This document shows, one piece after another, positions 53,280-64,000 of a stretch of 64,000 nucleotides of DNA. Origin of the DNA: Albula goreensis (Eukaryota > Chordata > Actinopteri > Albuliformes > Albulidae); assembly GCA_022829145.1 (NCBI GenBank), contig CM040741.1, forward strand, positions 38,610,534 through 38,674,533. The letters are read 5' to 3'. Position 1 is the first letter of the stretch. Each line of letters starts with the position of its first letter. The notes under the pieces were generated by a model that did not search any database, had not been told where the DNA came from, and worked only from the letters and a program-made list of their open reading frames with translations. The translations under genes and the position numbers were made by a program.

Positions 53280-53660
53280 CAGAGTTCTCAACTCTGGGGT
53301 CCTGTCAGGGAATGGCTGTCAAAACGATGTCGAGGTGGCAGCGAAATGCTAACGAGCTTTTGGAAATCCGGCAAAAGTCACAGGTGGCAGAGCCATCCCA
53401 TCAGCCCTTGCTAAGTGCACTTAAAGCCCTTTGAAGCAGTGTCACACCATAAATCACATTACAGCTCTTCCGCTGCCCGCTTCCACCATGACATGCATAT
53501 TTTATAGGCAACCTTTCTCTCTGATCCCTGCTCCAAAGCCCGTAGGGGCAGTCTGGGTAAAAGTCACATCGACAAGACAAACATTTTCCTCACGGCTGCC
53601 AGAAACTCTGCAAGACGAGGGATACTTCCCTCAATGTAAATTTTGCCATTTGAAGGATCT
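53280..53660. promoter_or_regulatory. Candidate conserved non-coding element
   Basis: Mixed, CpG-containing and non-repetitive against AT-rich flanks. An 85-aa frame (53431-53688) and a 90-aa opposite-strand frame (53590-53862) are unrecognised. Prediction from texture only. Confidence 0.25.
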
Positions 53661-54765
53661 TAAATACAGTGTTCGACCATTTCAGTGAGAAAATATCACC
53701 CAAATAGATTGATATTTTCGGCACTGCATGACTTTGAATATTGACCTTAAACCCCATACAGAAAAGAGTGTGAGCAATAATTCTCGGGTTTGGACTCCCA
53801 CTGGGTTTAATGTAATTGACCCACAATGAGTCGATGTTTTCCTTGTTGCCTGTGAAAGACATGTAGCACTGCCATGTTAATTTATAAGTACATTCTTACA
53901 GATACCTAGTATTACTTCACTGAGACATTCATTAATTTTGAAGAATTCTCAAATTAAGTATCTACTTTATAGAAGTCCATGCCGTATTTTTTTACGCAGG
54001 GGTTTATTAAAAATGTTATTGATACAATATTTTGTACATTGACAACTCAATGTTAACTGAACAATTATCTCTCAGACCTGGCTGCAATATAACCTGACAA
54101 TAATAAAGTAATATCCTTATGTTTGATTTGGTATTGTGCAAGCTATACCTTAATGAAATGCAATCATAAACAGAATGTAAAAAGCTAATACATATATGAG
54201 TCATCTGGTAATATTATCAGAAAATGTTTATGCCTTCTAACAGAACTGTAGTATGTATGTGTTCTTGTAAGGCCCAATCCAGATCTGTGTTTATGTGCAT
54301 TTTGCATGTAAGTCTCTCACTCTTTCAATGAGTTGTATGGAAGCTGCACCTAAGTGCAGGTATAGATTCTGCCATTGGTGCATAACTTGAGTCAACAGAC
54401 TGGGTAGCAGCTAATGTAGGTTTACTGATGGCTTCCATTGCAGTGTAAGGGGTAGAAGGACGGTATGTGAGAAGAACTAGCACATAAGGGCTACATATTG
54501 AACAAAGCAGCAATTTGAAAGAGAAAAAAAAAATTGGTGCTGAAACTGCTTTCTCTCACAACCAATTAATAAACATACTTTATGATGAATCAAGCTTAAA
54601 TAGATTCAAACATCCGTTTATTTCATTTTTTTCATGAGTTCACTTGTCATCCCTAATCCATCAAACAGGATGGGAAACAAAGCCTCCAAAATGTATTTAC
54701 TATTGGTATGCAATAAAATTTTGAAGTTTAAAAGTAGTGTAAATGAGCATTTCAGTTAGTCTTTT
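53661..54765. other. Non-coding stretch, nothing specific seen
   Basis: AT-rich, no frame above 90 aa, no repeat ends. Confidence 0.5.
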
Positions 54766-54878
54766 ATTATTATATTATATTATATTATATTATATTATAT
54801 TATATTATTTTATTATATTATATTATATTATATTATATTATATTATATTATATTATATTATATTATATTATATTATAT
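54766..54878. repeat. (ATTAT)n pentanucleotide microsatellite
   Basis: About 22 TATAT/ATTAT five-base units with one interruption (TTATTTTATT near 54805). The repeat encodes a spurious Ile-Leu-Tyr-Tyr-Ile periodic frame. Confidence 0.97.
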
Positions 54879-55109
54879 GCCATAGAAGCCTAAAACAGAG
54901 GAGCCTTCTTCCTAAAATTATTTCCCACATGCCATAATGTATGGTCTTGCATATATTATGATGGAGCTCAATAATATTTAATGTCATACAACAATACTGT
55001 GATTTTATATTTAAAAGTTGAAACATGAAAGAAATAAAAATGAGCTTAAAAGCTCCTGATTGGCATCATTTTACTGACTTTTCAATAATTGAAATGCTAT
55101 AAGGATATT
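54879..55109. other. Non-coding spacer
   Basis: AT-rich, nothing specific. Confidence 0.5.
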
Positions 55110-55800
55110 GCTCTTATTCCGGACAGACGTGCAAGTGCACCGAGGCAGCGATTAACATAAAGCATATCTGAAATAGGAGTGGAATTACTTGAGGAAATTC
55201 TCTGTAAACAATAGCCTTAGGCTAATTCATAAACTATTAGGGCTTGAATTTATGTGTTGAAAAAACATATGAATGCACTGAATGAGCATGCGTGGTGCAT
55301 ATCGAGGAGGAAGGCAGGCTTATCTGATGGAGCAGCGTTCAGGGGAATCCTGCATTTGGCATTCAGGTCGGCTTCCTCTGAGACGTGGGCAACCTAAGAT
55401 CGTGCATCGCCCGGCGTGACCTATCCTTGCTTTGAAGACCCTCATAATTCCCAAAGCAAATGAACATCTGTGGAGCGGAGCGCTGTCCATGGTTCTGTAC
55501 ATCAAGGTCAGTCGCCATCTGTGGAGACCGTCTCAGCCCTGGGCTGGGTATAAAGTGAACCATTCTTTTCTGATTAATTTAAATTTGCTGCAGGCCAAGT
55601 CGCACTTCTGTATACCATTCCACCATGCTGTCACCTTGCACACCGTGGCACTATAAAATTTTAGTGGAAGGCATCCCTGGCCACCACACAGCGAAAGGGG
55701 CACTGAATCTTACACGGCTGTATCAGCGCAATCTAAATACCATCACCTACACTGAAGAAACCATTATTTATGTCAGAATAGAAGTGTTATCGAGATGGAG
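55110..55800. promoter_or_regulatory. Candidate conserved non-coding region
   Basis: Mixed and CpG-containing from about 55110 to 55700, with CpGs clustered at 55380-55530. It contains the cousin sequence at 55431-55511 and a CTGATTAATTTAAATTTG homeodomain-like stretch near 55569. Overlapping frames on both strands (61-74 aa) are unrecognised. Confidence 0.3.
55431..55511. repeat. Diverged sequence pair, member A
   Basis: Aligns collinearly with 58856-58935 with one single-base gap and about 72% identity by hand count. Shared blocks in order are TTTGAAG, TAATTC, AGCAAATG, TCTGT and TACATCAAGG. The family is unknown to me: an ancient repeat, or a conserved element duplicated long ago. Confidence 0.6.
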
Positions 55801-56540
55801 TATCTGGAAAAAGCATAATTAAATGTTTAAGGCTTGAGTTTAACTCAAGTGAACAAATAGTCTACTCACAGCTTGATTGTGCACCTTAGACTTTATTTTA
55901 TGGTTTTTGAATTACCACAAAGAGCAATTTCTACATCAATGTAACAAATTCTCCAAAAATAACTTAAATTTGTGGTGTGCTGGCAGCATTGCTAAAGCTG
56001 CTAGTTGGTAGGCTAATGGATCACAGTGAGAACCTTAGTGCTGGGGAGTTGCCTTGCCAGGGTCTAAGGAGCTACTCAGGGTAAACTAAAGCTACACATT
56101 CTACACAGTTTACATTCAGCAGGTTAACATTGTGATCCACAACAACTATATAGCTGTCAATACACTCTGCAGGCCACTTTTGAAAAATGTGCTTGGATTG
56201 CATTGAAAGTGAACAGGCCTGCAGACAATTACAAATGAAACTACAGACACCACGTTAGAATAGAAACTACCAACGACTACAAAAGGTGTAATCAAAGTTA
56301 AATGATCAATGACCTTCCAGGCACAACAATGCATGCATGAACAGTAACAGTTAGTGCATGATAACTAAGATAACTGGTGCCTGTGCTGAGGCCGAAGTGG
56401 CAAAGGCTTAGCCATAGCATCACTCAATGAGAGTAGGCTTCAATGAGCATGCTACCCACGAAGTGCAGCGAAACTGGTGAACTTCAGAGCCTGCGGTTAT
56501 CTGACTTAGCATGTGTCAGACAGGAAGACCAGGACTCAGT
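55801..56540. other. Non-coding stretch, nothing specific seen
   Basis: AT-rich with no frame above 62 aa. Confidence 0.5.
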
Positions 56541-56740
56541 CCAATGTACTTTGGCTGGGATTCAATGAAATGCACACAGTCCTTTTAAGGGCTTATGCTA
56601 TTCAATCAAAACAGACTTTAGCCCAAGATTTAATGAAATGCATACAGTCCCTTTAAGGACCTGTGATATTCAATCAAAACAGCCATTAGCCAATGATTTA
56701 ATGACATACACACAGTCTCTTTCAGGGCCTGCTCTTTCAG
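56541..56740. repeat. 68-bp tandem repeat, nearly three units
   Basis: GATT(C/T)AATGA(A/C)AT starts units at 56559, 56627 and 56695, exactly 68 bases apart. Units 1 and 2 are complete and share TTCAATCAAAACAG; unit 3 is about 46 bases. A part unit (CAATGTACTTTGGC) precedes the first. Each unit carries a CCTTTTAAGGG-type near palindrome. Confidence 0.85.
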
Positions 56741-58855
56741 TGCTTCTCAAAGACTCAAGATTAATCCAGATTCATCAAGTCAAACCCTTATGGACAATGT
56801 TATGGGTCAGACCATTCCATAGGATTCATTAATATTTCAGGTATTTGGTGGTAATCTGTAGAATGCTGCACTTACTAATGCAATTGCACCATCAAACATA
56901 TTTGGTTCTTTAGTCTTGAGTGTGATTATCCTTACTGATTTATTAAAATTTACATCAGTGTTTAAGAGAGTGGCCCTAATATGTAAATTATCCTTTTTTA
57001 ATTCTAACCTATGACAGATGACTACCAGTCCTCTACTAATGAATACCAATTAAAAATAATGGCTGGCCAGTGTAAAAGTAAGAAATTGTCTGAATATTGC
57101 AAGTGACAGTGTCTAGTAGCTGAGTGGTTAACCTAAACACTGTCCTAACTAGCCACCTCATTGACAGACATCATGGCCTATATAGTATTACCAGAAGGAT
57201 AATTGAACATATACACAGATACAGGCTAACAAAAAACAAACAGCGGGACTGGTAAGATTTCATGCAGATTTCAGGTGATTTCAGATATCAGGTGATTCAC
57301 CAAGACCCTCAAAAGAGCGAGCCTTTAGGCTTCTTCATCCTTATTTATTTACCCCACTCAGGAGCAAGGTCTGAAACCACCTCTTCTCTTTCAGATACTG
57401 ACCTACAATAAACAGAGAAGTATCTGTTGTATCATATTTCAATACTACTGTTGTTGCAGAGGCATTTTTATTGAGATTGTTTCTTTTATTTTTGTTGGTT
57501 ATGCTTTGGGACTCACATGAAATGAAAACACACTTGTGTCTCAGGATACAATTTCAAGCAGTGTATGAATGAAATACACAGACACAAAGAATCTTGTGAT
57601 GACCCGTGTCTGTCTGTGTAACATGACAAATCCTCTGATGTTTCGCCATCCAGTGACCTCCCCTGATGGAGGCTCTGGCCCCAATTTTAAAGCTGATTCA
57701 CACTGAGAAGAGGTTCACTAATGAGAACACAGACTATCTCTTTACTTAAAGATTCATAACGGACACTATAACCTGCAGTGTGCCATTAACCTCCATCAAA
57801 GCACTGAGGAAATGGAAGGCAAAGATAAGCAGGTAAATAGCTCTTAGTAAAGGAAGGAGTTGAACAAGAACATTTACTTAAACAAACAGCATTGTGTTTT
57901 GGTGGAGGAGGAACATCAATGTTTTTAAAGAAATGGGCCTTATTACCATAGTGCTTCAACATATAACTGAATCAGGACTTTCAATATCTTATTTAGCATG
58001 CGTTTATATGTGCATGCATGCATTCCTATGTTCCTGTATGCATTTGGGTTTGGGAGATAGATGCAACTCCATTCTTCCAACCCCCATGGGTTGATCCAAG
58101 TTCATGTCCACGTGTCTTGTCTCCGACTGTACCACTCTGAGTGAAGGCAGCCATAACCATAATCATCCCCCCATCCTCAACTTCTAAGCTCTGGACTTTG
58201 CTGGCAGTCCCAGCTCACCTTGACTGTTGTCTATCTCTTCTTATTGATCCTTTGTATCAGGCAAGACAAAACATGTACCATCTTGTTCTGAGGTGAGTGT
58301 AATGTTGTGATTCTGATGTAATAACCAAGGGAAACAAAGCCCGAACAGCTCCCTCTCATCAGCCTCAATATGAAATTGAATGCCAGTCTGTATTTCCAAT
58401 CTCATAAAATTATTTTTGTGTTTTAATTTTGAATTCTGCAGTATTTGACTATATTTACCCTGCAATACATGCCTGGTTCTATTTACACTGTAGCTGAATG
58501 TACATGATAGGAATACATTTGGAGTGGAGATTGTTTTAAGCCTAAATGGTTGCATTACATTAAGTAACATCAACATATACTAATCCAATCCTCTAAAAAT
58601 TATAGCACCAGCAACTGTTATCCCATGAGAACCCTATAACAGCTGTGGTCAGCTGTGCAATTAAGTGTTTGCTATACAAGTTGCAGTCTAGTCTCACCAT
58701 ATTCAACTTAAAGTTGAGATGCAAAAAAGAAAACTTTTGAATAACTTTAGACTTTTATCTGGTGTAACTGGATAGTCAATTCCCAAGTTATACTGTGAGA
58801 TATTATATATTTTTCCTATGTTTTATATTGTAAGAAATGTGGATTTCACCTTTAC
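56741..58855. other. Non-coding stretch, no gene recognised
   Basis: AT-rich to mixed. The 111-aa minus-strand frame at 58241-58576 is unrecognised. GCATGCATGCATT near 58012 is a small palindrome. Confidence 0.45.
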
Positions 58856-58935
58856 TTTGAAGCCTTCGTAATTCTTCCAGCAAATGGCCCTCTGTAGACT
58901 GAAACATGGTCTGTGGTACTATACATCAAGGCCAG
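58856..58935. repeat. Diverged sequence pair, member B
   Basis: Counterpart of 55431-55511 in the same orientation, about 3.4 kb away. The flanks do not obviously align beyond about 15 bases upstream (ACCT and TTTGAAG shared). It lies in AT-rich DNA, unlike member A, and has lost most of A's CpGs, as expected after methylation-driven decay. Confidence 0.6.
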
Positions 58936-59199
58936 AGTCATGAGAATCTGTAAACATTGTTTTCATTCTACATGAGACACATTTATAGAATTTATGCTCC
59001 TGTAGGAACTATTGAGGTGGAAAAGTTTTCTGAAGGTTATAAGAGCTGGGTCTCACTCAGGACCAAAGCATAACCCTCCTTTTAACATACCCAGTGATGA
59101 AAGAAAAACCCTAAATTTCCCTCCATTGCTCTGAATTTACAACTTTAACGGCAAAGTACAGAAAACAAGGATAGTATCCGTCTCAACAAACAGCAAGTG

Positions 59200-59600
59200 C
59201 GCTGCAGTAGGGGTGGAGAACCTGGGGGGCTAGCGTAAATGATGTAGAAAGGTTTTGTTTCCTCTATTTACCCTGATTTAATTAGCTAATTAGTTTTATA
59301 GTACAGCGCTGGTTCACTTGAAGATTAGACCACAGTAAAAGGTTTACTGCAAGGAAACATAGATAGCCTAAAGCCGTCATTCATGTGCTCATCAAAAATC
59401 TAGCCAAAGTGTCAGATTAAGTTAATGACTGTGCTGATTTAATAATTAAGAGCTAAAGTTGATATGAAACTCCAAAATAGATACGGCACTCCCAGAACAG
59501 CGTTCCCACCCTGTTGCATTAGATATTAGCCCTCTTTAAACACCATCTGTGAGATCTCTTTTTAAAGGTACAACATATTTCACTGTTGCCCTCAATCCCT
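59200..59600. promoter_or_regulatory. Candidate conserved element with homeodomain palindrome
   Basis: TAATTAGCTAATTA at 59279-59292 is a perfect 14-base palindrome made of two TAATTA homeodomain sites. Surrounding sequence is mixed and non-repetitive, with ATTAGACCACAG and GATTTAATAATTAAG farther on. This is typical of vertebrate developmental enhancers; activity and conservation are inferred. Confidence 0.4.
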
Positions 59601-60829
59601 GTCTGGGGTACATGGTTTAAATGAATAATCAGAACCAGAATATGCACTCATTTTTGCCAAACTGTGAATCCAAAAGTTGTCTGCTTGAATATAATTAATT
59701 GTACAGGGTAATATTAAATAATGAATACACATGCTTGACGAGGGTGCAAACTAATGGTGCACACTTTAAGCAAATAAAAAAAAATAGTTCTACATTATTC
59801 AACTTAGCCATGCATTTCTGTGCATTACTTTTGTTGTAATTAACACAATTTATAATACTTTGGAAACAAATGGTACACACCAGCTATTAAATTTAAAGCA
59901 GTCTGAACCTATGGGCTATGCTAACAAGGCTTTGGACTTTGAGGAGACTGAATTTCTCCTGCTGTGCAGTGTTTATAAAGAGAGTGCTTATGAAGAACAT
60001 CTGTACTTAACTATTCCAGACATAACAATTTAGAATTAATCATGAGATGAAATCAAATGAGAATGAAAGAGCAAAAGGTTTCGGCTAAACTCTACAGAAT
60101 AAACCAACCCTAGTGACACATTCTTGGTGTGATTCATGTACAATGGATCATAATTATCAGCATATAAATGAACAAGGTAATGGCGCAGAAAATGTATTTA
60201 AATCTCTTTCTGTCCAAAACATTGTTGCCACATTGTTTTCTGTTGTCACATTTATTTTGCTAGAGAACATATCTGATGTCTTTGCATACAGAACCAATTG
60301 TAAGAATCATAATAAGATAGATATCATAGATCTGGCCATGCTCGTAAATAGTGACCTATTATCCTAAAATAAACCCACTGTATGGGTTAAAAATGGGAGA
60401 CAGTTTGCATTTTGTGTGTTATGTACATCAGGTTTAAATATATCATCTACTTTTTTGCATCATCAGTAGTCACATTCTTACTTCAAAGTAAGAATACTCA
60501 TTTCCAAAACAGTCAACAGAGGACGTGCAAAAGATTTTAAAACTTCAAACCGTTCCCTGTGCTGTGCCAAAACACTGGAACACACTACTCATTTTCAATT
60601 CACAGTCTATTATATTATTAATGCTGATAAACATTTACAAGAGCTCTAATTAGCATTCTAAACAGCATTGTGGCTAATCGTTCAACACTGCTTTAAAATG
60701 TCATTCCGGTTTTAAGTCATACTCTGACAATATTCCTCTGTCCACATTTCAATCACAAATTAAGAAATAAATATGAATTTTGTGAGATGCATACATGTTT
60801 AATTAGGTTTAATGTCACTGGATTGTAAA
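59601..60829. other. Non-coding stretch, nothing specific seen
   Basis: AT-rich. An 84-aa frame at 60113-60367 has a hydrophobic stretch but no recognisable domain. Confidence 0.5.
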
Positions 60830-61110
60830 ATATGTATTAAGGAGATTGGTGGAGAGTGGAGGCGGATGACTCAAGGGGGACTTGGGGATCCGGGTGGAGG
60901 AGAGAGGGTGAGAGCTGCTCACCTATCTAATCTCACCCTTCCTCTCACAATTTCAATTGAGAAAGCGATAGTTTTTGATGCGGAGCCAAAGCCCCCCACT
61001 GGGAAGTCTGCGAATATAAAATGAAACACGAGAGCAGAAGCAGGAAGTGTGGGCCACAGCAGGCTTCACCCAAGCTACGACTCACAACTAGGAGGGATGC
61101 TACAGATATA
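60830..61110. promoter_or_regulatory. Candidate conserved non-coding element
   Basis: Mixed composition with GC above the flanks, a GGAGGAGAGAGGG purine patch (60895-60907), TTTCAATTGAGAAAG near 60951 and several CpGs. Three unrecognised frames of 61-70 aa overlap here. Prediction from texture only. Confidence 0.25.
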
Positions 61111-64000
61111 CCGCTGTTATACAGAAAACATTTCTCACAATTTCACCTTAAAAACATCACAAGAACACTTTCCATTTGGAAAACAGGCTGCGTTATGCAC
61201 TACCATGTATTTGTGTCTGCACATTAACTGTTAAATAAGTATTGAATTTGTTTACAGAGCACAGTACACTGGCTATTGGCTCCTGAAGTGTACCTGGGTT
61301 GTTTTGATTTTTGACAACAGTTCCGCTTTGTCTCCACCTCCCTTATTTGGTAATCTTGCTGGCAAGCAGACTTTAAAATTCACAGCCAATTTTTCACCCT
61401 CTGAGTGGAGAGTGACCCATTCTGGGCTCCCTCCTCCATGTTGTTAAAGGTTGTTTACAGAATTGCTGCAGCCACGTGTTAGCTAACCCACAGGGATAAG
61501 CACAGGTGATGTCATTCTCCATCAAGTTGTAGTACCTGTTAATAATGAGCCAAACCCCAGCACTAGATAAAGAAAAACACAAAACAAGGCAGAACCCAAG
61601 GGGATTCGGTTTTCCCAGCTCACATTCACAAAGCCTGTAAACATAGTGAGAGGAAGCAGTGTATGTTTGTTTTAAAAAAAGAATAGTTTTTTTTTCCCTA
61701 ACCCTTTTATCAACTGTCATGTGGTTGAATGAAACTACAATGTTTACTCACTTTTTTATTATTTTTTTTTCATCCAGACTCCAATACTTATTAATTACTT
61801 GGTGAAATTACATTTGGGGCATCCTCATACCGCGTCCCTAGGAGCACTGCAGCTTGGCTGAGTTATCAGCCCAATTCATGAAAGGGCCATGTCAGCCTAC
61901 CTCCTCCAGTTTGGAGGCTGTGCTGTACCCCTCTGTTATATTAAGCAAAATGAGTGAATGCCCCCATAGGACTTCAAGGACAGCTCAGTACACACCATCT
62001 GCTTAAGGGCTGAAAAATAATTTAATTTTTTTGATCAATATAGGATCCTGCAGTGTACAGAGGGCTAAGTTTCCAGCACAGGCCTACACTCCCAGTCAGG
62101 GAAGCATTCATCTTTCCAGCAAACCAAGGGGAAATTTACTAAATGTGCTAAATCAGCTGTTATAACATTTGTCCCAGAGTGACCCGTAATCAGTCATCAA
62201 GGGGGAATGTAATTTGTTTCAGGACTGAAAGTATTGATCTCAATCTATGCCCCCATGGAAGGACAAAACAGGCTCATAAACTTCCCATAAACAATGATTA
62301 ATTTACAATAATAACAATAATTTATTACAGCAGTTATTTCTGTAAGGCTGTTTGTTTTCCTACTGAAGTACAGAATTACTGTGCATTAATTTAACTCATA
62401 TAATTTATGTTAGCACGTGCATTATGGCCTGATGGTTTGTCCGGGGGACTGTGCTTTTTGCATTTATAATGAATTTTTAAAGGAGAAACAAAGCATTTAA
62501 CATTTCCTCTTGACCACAGTTTTCATCAGGAAGAAGTGTCAGGCTTCAGGCAGGATGATTGATGAGCCTGGCATAACTGGTTTGGTTGAGGCCCTGTTGG
62601 CACAAATGCACACAGCTTATTGGTTTAATGCACATGGTCACATGACTACATAGCCAATGGCCTTGGCTTGGCCACATGCCTGCAAGCCAGCTTAACAGCT
62701 CTTCCTCTCCCACTGTCTCTGCCCAGATCCAAAGCCCATTCTCGTGACTGTAGACCCCAGAGTTCTCATTATCCCTTTCCCACATCACCCTAGCCAGGCC
62801 TCCACAGTGCCTCTATCATGCTGCTAATAACAGTAATAAGCTGGAGCTTTTACTGGTTGAAAACAACAGAGGAGTTTAAGATGCATCCTCAGGTCTGTGA
62901 ATTCTTCTATATAACAGTATAAAAACTGTGAAAATTTTCAGTGTTGTTCCAGACAGGGATTGCTGAAGCAATGCTTCCATAGACCAAAGGTGTCAGCTTT
63001 TTGCATAATTGGGCCTCTCACAGTCATAACAATGAAATGAGCCAGTGTCAAACCTGCCAGTCATTGAGTGAAATTAAACTGGGGGGGACACAGTCACACT
63101 CAAAACAATGATCTTATGGCCATAGAGAGGATGGCCTTTCAGAGGCCAATCAGAAGATGGATAATTGAACAGTAACCCACAAGATAAATTTGCCAAATTT
63201 TTTTATTTTCTGATCTTTTTATGAATGTATTACATTATAAATGCATTACATTATTTCATTTATTATCAGATACTTAGAGGTTCTCCATGTATTTTCTCAG
63301 CAATTTTCCAACTCAAAGAAATGTATCATCACCACCCTTCACAATAACAAAGACATTTTAATGGGTATGCTAATTTAACATTTCTGTAACGGGTTTAGAA
63401 AGCCTACTTGCAATTGTTACATTTCTATGTGCAAACTGAACACAGGTGTCCATTATGGATGAGCTGATATACATTGCAATGAAAGCATTAATATTTTCTG
63501 GATATCTGAGGATGGACAGTTATCCATATTGTTATTTTCCCAACTGTCTCATTTTCACAGACTGCAGTACATGGAATTTATGTCTCCTCTGGAGATCACA
63601 TGAGAAAAGTAGCTCTTTCTCTTGTCTGCAAGCTCAACGGTGCATAAGTCTTGTACCCACGCTGTTGTTACTTATATTGTGAACTAAGCTAGCATGGCTA
63701 ATGCTGTTAAATTTAGAGTGGTGACGTGCAATCCATCTCTTCATTGTTGCAGGAAAATTGAGTTATGGGTTGCTGGAGTGGGCCTTTTAGATAGCACTCA
63801 GCTAAGAAGTTATTACACACCATTTCACAGAGCACATTCTGTTAGAATTATGTAAACCTACACGAACAGAAATGGTCACAGTCTGAATGTCAGATTCCCT
63901 ACCTAAACGTAATGTATATCATTCTATAAAAATATGTGAATCCAGGATTAAACCTGCGCATCGCATGTGTTGTGGTTTCTTCAAGAATGTACCATTGTAT
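61111..64000. other. Non-coding stretch, no gene recognised
   Basis: AT-rich. The 108-aa (61394-61720 minus), 80-aa (62546-62788 minus) and 78-aa (63446-63682) frames match nothing I know. TTACATTATAAATGCATTAC at 63232-63251 and following words faintly resemble an inverted SINE tail but are too degraded to call. Confidence 0.45.

Noticed and set aside
54743-54937. Tyr/Ile/Leu-rich periodic 64-aa frame that looks membrane-like
   Set aside because: Translation of the ATTAT pentanucleotide array.
63222-63290. Possible inverted SINE tail (CATTACATTATTTCATTTA and then CAGATACTT)
   Set aside because: Too diverged from the usual tail in the diagnostic GCGTC and TTTGGATAA parts; simple AT-rich similarity is enough to explain it.

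Overview
The window looks like non-coding DNA from a ray-finned (teleost-type) fish. The evidence is a tRNA-headed SINE with the teleost V-SINE layout, two copies of the 3' tail that ends many fish SINEs and L2-clade LINEs, remnants of fish-type cut-and-paste DNA transposons, long CA/GT, TA and ATTAT microsatellites, and an AT-rich background broken by a few CpG-richer patches. Nothing looks prokaryotic or viral: there are no packed genes, operons, rRNA, tRNA genes, CRISPR arrays or phage/plasmid functions. I could not place the species or the flanking genes.

I find no protein-coding gene that I can support. The longest open frames (176 aa at 5304-5834, 150 aa at 47477-47929 minus, 137 aa at 10597-11010 minus) match no family I recognise. 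They are low in complexity, sit in GC-rich patches where stops are rarer, or overlap repeats. The window is best read as a gene desert or part of a very large intron.

Layout. 1-7.2 kb: microsatellites and a CpG-richer block at 5.29-5.88 kb. 7.3-18.4 kb: a SINE/LINE tail, a nuclear-receptor half-site cluster at 11.48 kb, and several stretches of mixed, non-repetitive sequence that are candidate conserved elements. 18.4-20.2 kb: a pogo/Tigger-like remnant followed by a 176-bp mariner-like MITE. 21.9-26.6 kb: candidate regulatory stretches ending in a second CpG-rich block (26.16-26.56 kb). 29.5-34.6 kb: two 158-bp copies of an unidentified hairpin-forming element, a V-SINE between them, and a SINE tail and CRE site after them. 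37.8-41.6 kb: a homeodomain-type inverted repeat and a second, rearranged copy of the MITE. 44.5-47.5 kb: a GT/GA microsatellite, a candidate conserved element, and a third CpG-rich block with a G-quadruplex-type tract. 51-52.2 kb: two palindromic DNA-transposon remnants. 53-61 kb: candidate conserved elements, an ATTAT array, a pair of diverged sequence cousins at 55.4 and 58.9 kb, a 68-bp tandem repeat at 56.56 kb, and a homeodomain palindrome at 59.28 kb. 61-64 kb: nothing distinctive.

If the window has a job, the likeliest is long-range transcriptional regulation of a neighbouring developmental gene. That is inference from composition and motifs only and needs cross-species alignment. The most notable unexplained signal is the duplicated 158-bp element at 29551 and 33226: the copies align without gaps, and one base pair of the central stem has changed on both sides.
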